A DNA stretch of 64,000 bases from Piezodorus guildinii. Taxonomy: Eukaryota; Arthropoda; Insecta; Hemiptera; Pentatomidae. The number at the start of each line of letters is the position of its first letter. Within the stretch, counting starts at the first letter, position 1. The notes beneath the pieces were generated by a model. The model searched no databases. It saw only the letters and a program-made list of their open reading frames with translations, and was not told the origin of the DNA. Shown one piece after another: positions 57,034 through 64,000 of this stretch. The stretch lies in assembly GCA_023052935.1 (NCBI GenBank), contig CM041292.1, positions 148,666,939 through 148,730,938 on the forward strand, given 5' to 3'. The translations under genes and the position numbers were made by a program.

Positions 57034-58444
57034 AATAAATAAGATTTAATAACTCCTTTAGGGATTATGCACTGGCACCTAGCAGTGGCAGCCGGCGCTC
57101 AAGAATACCAGTTGGACAGCCATATACATGTTTTCAATGAGGAAAAAACTGTTTGGTACTTCATGGACACCAAGTGGGACATGCATAGCTCAATGGTAGT
57201 CTAAGGGTTAAGAAAAGGTATATGAAATTATTTTATAAACAATATATCATGATTACATTGCAACGTTTTGGTCTTCCTTTTAATACACTGGCCATTTCCG
57301 AATCATACCGTTTTTGTTAATAATTTGTGTAAATAGTTGATTATCAAAGGCTACATTTTCTTCTATAGATCTACATGAATTAAAATAAATGATAAATAAT
57401 TGATATAAAAATAATTGATTGACTAATTCCAAAATGCTATTTGGCAGACACTTTTCGAATATTAAAAGATATTTGATAAAAGTGGAAATAAACAACAAAG
57501 AATAATGCATTTAAAATTGCGCTGTATAACTTTATAGAAACGAACAACCTTCACCTTGATTTGTGCGTTATTTAAGAATCGCAATATTTGCATATGTCTA
57601 CTCACTTTCAACAGTTAATAAATCAATTGTATCTACAAACGTTAAGATTTTACGCAAGTGGATGCAAATGAAGAATTAAACATGGCTATTGTTGATTATC
57701 AAGTTTAGCCACTTAATCTATACCAGCTAGGGCAATGAAGGACGATCATTCCAAATATATTAGTCCAAAGGAAGAAAAAAAGAAAATTGTAAAGGTGGAA
57801 CTTCACAAAATAAGGATACATATGTTCGGTTACTAAATACTTTACCTATACTCCTATACTATTACCTATACCTCTCTAAAATCCTAAATTCTTGACTTTA
57901 TTGTATTCTTGACTTTATTGTATTAATTCATTATTGTGTATATATTTAATTTTAATTTTATGCCATGTAAATATTGTATGAATGTAGTATGTATGATGTC
58001 TTTCAGCACTACTATTGATGTCCAAATTGGGACAGATTGTAATTTTACTCAATAACAATCGTTGTTGAAAAAAAAAAAAAAAATCCTAAAAACAAAACAT
58101 TGTGGACATTGCGTATGAGAACGTAGTTCTGATGAGATGAAAGAATTGATCAACATATCTGTCCAAAAATCGGTTAAGCAAATATTGCTGTTTTTCTAGA
58201 TCATTTTTTTTCCAACATATTGATGTAATTAAATTTATTTTGAGGAAAATGAGACTTTCTTTATATGATCCCAAATTATTATCATTCGTAAAACATGAAA
58301 ACATTTTTAATACGTTTTTTTTTTTGCTAATTTTCGCAATAAATCTTGAAATTATACATGTTAAAAGACTCATTAAGACTTCTCTGATTATTTCGTCTAG
58401 GTCTTACTATACGAAATAATCAGAAAGACTCATACAAATAATAT
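57034..58444. other. AT-rich intergenic stretch
   Basis: No gene recognised. A direct duplication of 'ttcttgactttattgtatt' lies at about 57890-57925. Near 58015-58080 a T/A-rich stretch ends in an A run, which may be a retrotransposed tail. Confidence 0.45.
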
Positions 58445-58765
58445 CTTCTTTTTTTTTATTTATAGTAATTTACAACTTTATTAAAAAACACAATAAGTAA
58501 ATATGAGGAATGAAAAAAAAAAAAAAAAAATGTCTTGAGAAAGAACTACCCTAGCACTTCACGAACTATTTTAAGGCAGTAGGTCCCGAGGCCACCTTCT
58601 TTTCAGTTCACTTGGAGGGTTACCAGGGATGATCTAAGGAAAATAAATTACGGACAAGTGGATTTGTATGGGCAGGGAGTTCAGAATGAAAAGAGGAGTA
58701 TCTATCACGGACTATGTCTGCAGCAAATGGGATATTAAGGCCATTATGGAGAGGTTGATTTGTAA
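58445..58765 (-). mobile_element. LINE-3 (jockey clade) 3'-end fragment
   Basis: The minus strand holds 'aaccctccaagtgaactgaaaagaaggtggcctcgggacctactgc' and the terminal 'ttgtaaattactataaataaa'. This is the same C-terminus/3' UTR as at 61230-61420. An A run interrupts it at 58512-58529 (T/A tract), and the flank near 58650-58760 corresponds to coding sequence further 5'. Confidence 0.72.
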
Positions 58766-58961
58766 CAAAATAAGGGACATTCAGGATTCAAATAATATCA
58801 ATCCAAATAATAACATAATTCCCAAACAAGAGTAAAATATTAAAAATTATGAAAAACTCATATAAACCTAAGTACATAATTTGCTATATTAAAAATAAGT
58901 AGTAATTTTAATAGGATTTTTTTTTCTAAAATATAAACATTATAATCATTAAGGTACAGTG

Positions 58962-59281
58962 AAAAAAAAAAAAAAACCTGAGCCACTACAACCCATGAAG
59001 AGTCTTGGGCTCAGTACATATAGCGATTCGTACTGTTTCTAGGCCAACGGCCGTGCAATAAGGTGATTCGGCCGAAATCACGCTCAGCCGCCAGGTTTTC
59101 TCCCCATTTTTGGGAACCCACTTTACAAAGGTTGGGTCTGCCCTAGGAGGCTCTCCATACTCCAGGATCGCCCCTCGGCTAAAAAAAACAGAAGAAATAA
59201 TATTCCGTCACCACCGGGATACGAACCCGGGACCCGGAGCACAGTAAACTAGCGCTCTATCCACTAGACCACGCCGCTCCT
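58962..59281 (-). mobile_element. SINE-1 copy, full length
   Basis: The minus strand starts GGAGCGGCGTGGTCTAGTGG ATAGAGCGC (A-box region) with B-box GGTTCGTATCCCGG, followed by TATTATTTCTTCTG, the body, CCAAGACTCTTCATGGGTTG and an A tail (T/A tract 58962-58975). The clearest SINE-1 reference in the window; the head is convincingly tRNA-derived. Confidence 0.9.
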
Positions 59282-60117
59282 TATTGAGGTACAGTATATA
59301 TAAAAATAAAAATCATAAATATTATTTTATAACCACCTATTTTTGAAAGACAATTAGTTATGATCCAATCAAAAAAGTTTGATAAAAGAAAATAAACTAT
59401 GATTTATTAGCGGATTGGTTCATGGTTGATATTTAACAAAAACAATTAGGTTATATAAAATAAGAATGAATCGACCACTGCTGATATAGGATTGCAAGTT
59501 AATAACCATTCAAATTTTTGATAAATTTATAATTATTCTTAATGATTGAAGAAGTAATTTTTAAATTATATATATGTTTGTATGTATTAAAAAAAGTATA
59601 ACTGTTTTGTGCCCCACTCCAGTATCTCTGTCCTGACGAACCGTTTAAGAGTCATTGATGGAACAAAAGCGAAATATTACACCTAATTGGTAGGGGAGCT
59701 AAAGGCGACACTAGAGCCAAATCGCTCAGATCCTGCTCATCTCTATTGGCTACTAAACTGCAATTGAATCTATAAGGAACAAATTTAGTTTTTTGTTCCT
59801 TATTGAACGAAAGAAACATAACTCCTGAAAATCGTTTGGAATTTACTATAAAGGCAATGTCCATAATATAGATAATCGATGTCCATAATGTCCATTCGGC
59901 AACGGAAAGTACAACACAGATTGGTCACCGATATTGAGATACAGTGTAATTTGAAATGTTATTTTCTGAACCCCTCGGGAACAAAAAAAATATTTGAGTG
60001 ATATTTGTTTCATAAGAAGATTCTTTCTGCTAAATCGAAATTTGCAATAATTTTATGTGAAGAAAACTTTAAGGATAGTTAACAAAATATACATAATACA
60101 TAAACATTATTTTTAAT
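59282..60117. other. AT-rich intergenic stretch
   Basis: No gene recognised. The 70-codon minus-strand frame at 59864-59652 has no known motif. Confidence 0.45.
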
Positions 60118-60128
60118 TTATTGTAACA

Positions 60129-61423
60129 CCGTCCCCTATCCCTTTTGCCCATTATGGGCAAAATTCTTGAAAAACTTCTCCTAAAAAGGTTATACCCGAT
60201 CCTAGATTCAAACCATGTCATTCCTTTCAACCACCAGTTTGGATTTCGATCATCATTCAGCAGTGCCATCGTGTGGTGGATATGGTATCCTCTACATTGG
60301 AGCGCGGAATGTACTGCACTGGAGCCTTTCTAGACGTGGAACAGGCTTTTGATCGAGTATGGCATCCAGGACTACTCTACAAACTCCGCAAATTCCTCTC
60401 TCTGACATATTTCCTAATAATCCGCTCCTACCTTACAGATAGAACCTTTAAAGTTAATTATAACCTCTCCTACTCCTCAGTATTCAATCAGTCAGCTGGT
60501 GTACCTCAAGGTAGTATCCTAGGCCCAATCCTCTACACGGTGTATACAGCTCATATACCTATCCATCCAAGCACTTTCCTCTCTACTTAAACTGATGACA
60601 CATGTGTGCTATCCGTAAATCATGATCCTATTGTTGCTTCCCAAGTCCTACAGAACACCATTTATCGGCCATTGCAAAATGGTGTCACAATTGGAGAATC
60701 AAAATAAATCCCACCAAATCACCTTCACTCTACGACGTAAACCTATGACTTCCTGTCCAGTTGTTTCCTTTAATCATACCCCACTCATTACTGTAGAACA
60801 AATACGATACCTTGGACTTCATCTTGACAAACGTCTGACATGGAATCCTCATACAAGAAATAAACGACAGGAAACTGCTCGTAGATATCGACTATTAAAA
60901 CACTTACTTGACAAACGATCAAAACCTTCTTTACTTCAAAAAACTCATTTACACAACCATTATTAGACCTATCTGGACTTATGGTATAGAGCTATGGGGC
61001 TTCACTAAACCATCAAATACCTTCCGCATCCAACCCTTGCAATCCAAAATCCTTCGTCAAATCCTAGGTGCTCCTTACTTTGTTACCAACAAACTCATCC
61101 ACAGAGACCTGAGTATCCCACTAGTTACAGAAATCGCTCAAAAAAAAAAAAAAAAAAACCTCCTTTCATTCCAAATTACCCGCCCATACAAACCCGCTTG
61201 TCCGCATCCTCTCATCGACATATATTACCGATAATCCTCCGAGACGTCTGAAAAGACGGTAGCCTCGAGACCTGCTGAACAAATAATCATTGAAGTGCTA
61301 CCTCTGGGTAGATTCCTCTCATGTCTTTTTCAAGCCTAATGTCTGTTTTAGCCCATTTACTTATTGTACTAAGTAAATTGAACAGTTGTAAATACCAATA
61401 AAAGAATTAAAAAAAAAAAAAAA
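60129..61423 (+). mobile_element. LINE-3: jockey-clade retrotransposon, 5'-truncated
   Basis: A 1.3-kb insertion ending in a poly-A tail (61408-61423), flanked by an 11-bp target duplication TTATTGTAACA (60118-60128 and 61424-61434). It begins inside the reverse transcriptase and ends with a 3' UTR containing 'ctccgagacgtctgaaaagacgg' and 'cagttgtaaataccaataaaagaatt'. The intact duplication and clear tail indicate a fairly recent insertion, although the reading frame is already broken. Confidence 0.93.
60131..61234 (+). pseudogene. Jockey reverse transcriptase fragment, several frameshifts
   Basis: Pieces in order: RPLSLLPIMGKILEKLLLKR and HQFGFRSSFS (from 60131); after a shift near 60270, CTGAFLDVEQAFDRVWHPGL and SAGVPQGSILGPILYTVYTA (60273-60590). 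The catalytic YADD site is damaged: a TAA stands before TDD near 60590. Then FTLRRKPMTSCPV and YLGLHLDKRLTWNPH (to 60966), and TTIIRPIWTYGIELWG and LQSKILRQILGAPYFVTNKL with HRDLSIP (60908-61234). An A run at 61141-61158 lies in the late part. These motifs are typical of the Jockey clade proper (not CR1 or RTE). It cannot make a working enzyme. Confidence 0.9.
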
Positions 61424-61434
61424 TTATTGTAACA

Positions 61435-61869
61435 AAAAATAATATTAATCACCTTTGAAGCAGGACATGTAGCATCAAACTACAAACAATTGTATAATAA
61501 TATAAATTAACCAAAAAGGTAAAATTTATAAATAATTGTAATATATGACAATTCTAAATTATGACATTTTAAAATTTATATGTAAATAAAAAAAAAAAAA
61601 AAAAAAAAGGAATGTTGACTTAAACATATTAAAATTAATTACAGTATTAAAAATGGGGACGAAACCCCGAAAAGTCGAGGAATAAAATGAGATGTAAAGG
61701 AGTTTAAAAATAATAAAAAATTGCTTGATGGAAGTAATAGAATCCTTATTTCAATATGTAAAATACTTAAACTTCCTCAAATAAAAAGAAAAAATAATGA
61801 TTTACTCATAGAATCCCGTCGATAACACTTTTGAACTTCATATATAAAATACAGCATTTCAGCAGGAAA
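61435..61869. other. AT-rich intergenic stretch
   Basis: No gene recognised. An A run lies at 61588-61608. Confidence 0.5.
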
Positions 61870-62105
61870 GAATGATAATGAATACCGAAGAAAGTGCCTA
61901 TGGTTTAGAACCGTTTCTTGTACAAAAGTCGACAGCTAGGTGATTAAGCCAAGACCATGCTCAGCGACCACTTTATAGACCACAGTAGGGTCCCATCACT
62001 TAGGGTTTGCTCCAAAGAAAAATAAAAGAATATTCTGCAGCCGGGAATTGACTTTAGAACTCGGAGAACAGTCTACAAGAACTGACGATCAGACCATAAT
62101 AACTA
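61870..62105 (-). mobile_element. SINE-1 copy, strongly decayed
   Basis: On the plus strand 'aggtgattaagccaagaccatgctcagcgaccactttatagacc' and 'agaaaaataaaagaatattctgcagccgggaattgac...gaactcggagaacagt' follow the order of 58962-59281 with many changes and deletions. Confidence 0.6.
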
Positions 62106-63239
62106 ATGATTGAAACTACTAAATGGTATTAATAATATAGGTAAGTTTTAGAGCAGCGCAGAGAGAAAAAATAAAAACAATTTTTCAAACATTTTTACGT
62201 TCATGCTATTCATTTTAAGATCCCTGGTAAACTTCATAAACTATTACTTTAAATATGTAATTAACTAAAAAAATAACTGACCCTCAGGGCATATTTATCT
62301 AGAAGGTTTCATAGGGTTCGGCAGCAATTTTGTTTAGCTTTAATACATATCTAAAAGATTATAGAATTACCTGTAAGAATAAATCATATTAATCTCAGAA
62401 ATATTTATCGATGGGAAATTATTTTTCTTTAAAAAATACATTATACAAATTAATAAACTATAAATGCAATTGTTATGCTTTTATTTCTACAATAAAATTA
62501 GAAATGTTATATTTGTTTAAACACTGGTGCTACACGCTTTAGTAATAAATAATCCGTCATGACATTAAATGTATTACAAATATAAAAAAATAATCAATCA
62601 ACACGTGTTCTCATGAAAAACGCTACTTAATTATTTATTAATTCAAAAACAAGTACTATAAATATAGTTTTAGAAAAACAAGTGCAATGCAAACAGGAAA
62701 GGGAAAGAGAACACTAAAGAAGCCTTAGAAAAAACTTATTTAAATAAACCATATAAAAAAGTTATAGTTACAATTTCACGCTAAAACAAAGAAAACTATT
62801 AATCCATACGCTTGATTGCTAAAAAGAGAAATTAGTATGAGTTTTAAAAATGAATAATATAAAGGTGAAAATAAAAATGAACAAGCTACCGGACAATTAG
62901 GAAAAAAAAGGAGTGTACTGAAGTCACTAAATTTCTCCTCTAACCTTGAGCCTGATTAACTCACTTAGATGGTTCGGCTTTAATAAATGAAATAATGAGG
63001 ATTACTATCTACATCCTGTTTTCTTTGATATACCCAACACTCTGCCAAAAAAGAAAATATATTAATTTATAAATTCAACAACCTCAGCTCGAAACCTAAA
63101 CAGTATTTTCCATTAAAATTTCTCACAAGTTTCGCAAGTATAAAAATAATACAAACCTGTGTATTTATATTGCTGAAGTTTCCATTAATTTTCTTGCTAC
63201 TTGGGAAAACGCTAAAATCTCCCACTTTCTACATACAGG
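62106..63239. other. AT-rich intergenic stretch
   Basis: No gene or element recognised. Confidence 0.5.
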
Positions 63240-63690
63240 CTTGAATATCATAAGGCCGATACGGACTTACAGAGTAGACTCATCAACTAAACTATCAAAT
63301 TCTACTCGTATCCAATCCTTATAATCCAAAATCCTAAATGTTCCTTAATCTGTCACGAATAAACTTATCCATTAAGATGTTATGTTCCATATATTGCTGA
63401 CTTGGTCCGAACCAGGTATTATTCCTTTCATGACAAACTCCATTCCCACTCTAACTCACTAGTTTAAATCCTTGCTTCCTTTAAAATTCCTGATAATCCT
63501 CCGAAGCGTTTGAAAAGAAGATGGCTCTGATACCTTCTTGTTAAGCATAGTTTTTGGAGAGTTGCCAATTTGTAGTTTCTTCACATTTGTATCATGACTT
63601 TAATCTTGTCTCATGTTGACTAGATGTATTCCATAATGCAGTTATAGATTTAAAAAAATATTGCATTTATTGAAATCATAAATAAATGAC
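63240..63690 (+). mobile_element. LINE-3 (jockey clade) 3'-end fragment
   Basis: It starts at the segment equivalent to TTIIRPIWTYG (63246-63280) and aligns with 60955-61420: 'cgtatccaatccttataatccaaaatcc', 'aaacttatccattaagatg' and 'ataatcctccgaagcgtttgaaaagaag'. It is decayed but keeps roughly 0.1 kb between these landmarks that the 60.1-kb copy has lost near 61160. Ends near an A-rich stretch at 63650-63690. Confidence 0.75.
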
Positions 63691-64000
63691 ATAGTAGATA
63701 TTTTTTAGCTTTCAGTAATGGGTAAATTATCAGCTCATTTGCAATAAGTTATACATTTAGGTTGATTTAGGAATTCTTTTTTAACACTTATCTTTTATTT
63801 TCTCTAACATAATGTTATTAACAAAAAAATTATAAACAGAAAAACCCTTGCTAACGAATTAACAATTGTGGAACTCAAAATCTCGCCAACGAAAATTCAA
63901 GTGCTCTTAAGAAGTTACAACTTGCGATTACCAATGTAAAATTGGACATTTAAAAACTTATTAAAATGTAAAAGGTTAACGTATGAAAATAATCAACGAA
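63691..64000. other. AT-rich intergenic stretch
   Basis: Nothing recognised up to the window end. Confidence 0.5.

Overview
The window is AT-rich animal DNA, most likely from an insect or another arthropod. The clues are a mariner element, a Helitron with the A/T insertion signature, jockey-clade and CR1/I-like LINEs, a Penelope-like remnant, a TTAA-flanked MITE, three tRNA-headed SINE families and many long (TA)n tracts. There are no operons or ribosome-binding sites. I see no complete host gene. A few blocks look like decayed or isolated exons (about 1.84-2.15, 12.97-13.34, 23.3-23.5 and 26.48-26.56 kb), but I cannot name a product for any of them. The species cannot be given from sequence alone.

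Layout. 1-9.4 kb: a decayed coding block, a 5'-truncated LINE (LINE-1, minus strand), two copies of a non-coding repeat here called REP-A facing each other, then a third REP-A copy split by an I-like LINE (LINE-2). 9.4-20.8 kb: further REP-A copies, a possible exon, a 2.1-kb region bounded by inverted repeats, and a plus-strand LINE-1 fragment beside a REP-A copy. 21-25.3 kb: a hairpin element, a Penelope-like GIY-YIG remnant, a hammerhead-like sequence, three retroelement C-terminal scraps, SINE-2 and SINE-3. 25-33 kb: mostly AT-rich with SINE-1 copies, jockey 3' ends and an RTE-like fragment interrupted by a SINE-2. 33.4-37.4 kb: an array of diverged long direct repeats (REP-C), each with a decayed hammerhead-like core. 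39-41.6 kb: REP-A copies and SINE-3. 42.7-46.5 kb: the best-preserved element, a LINE-1 copy with an ORF1 remnant, endonuclease and reverse transcriptase, disabled by one frameshift. 46.8-57 kb: a second copy of REP-B, a 289-bp fold-back element with a 16-bp target duplication and hammerhead-like cores in both arms, SINE-3, a piggyBac-type MITE, SINE-1, and a Helitron carrying a nested mariner. 58-64 kb: jockey 3' ends, SINE-1 copies and a jockey copy with an 11-bp target duplication.

The sequence therefore reads as a transposon graveyard with several layers of nesting (LINE-2 in REP-A, SINE-2 in an RTE-like LINE, mariner in Helitron). The most unusual items are the hammerhead-ribozyme-like motifs in three different repeat contexts, and REP-A, whose two ends carry an inverted AGGTAAGTGAAAGT motif that includes a consensus splice donor. 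All retroelement ORFs seen are broken or truncated.
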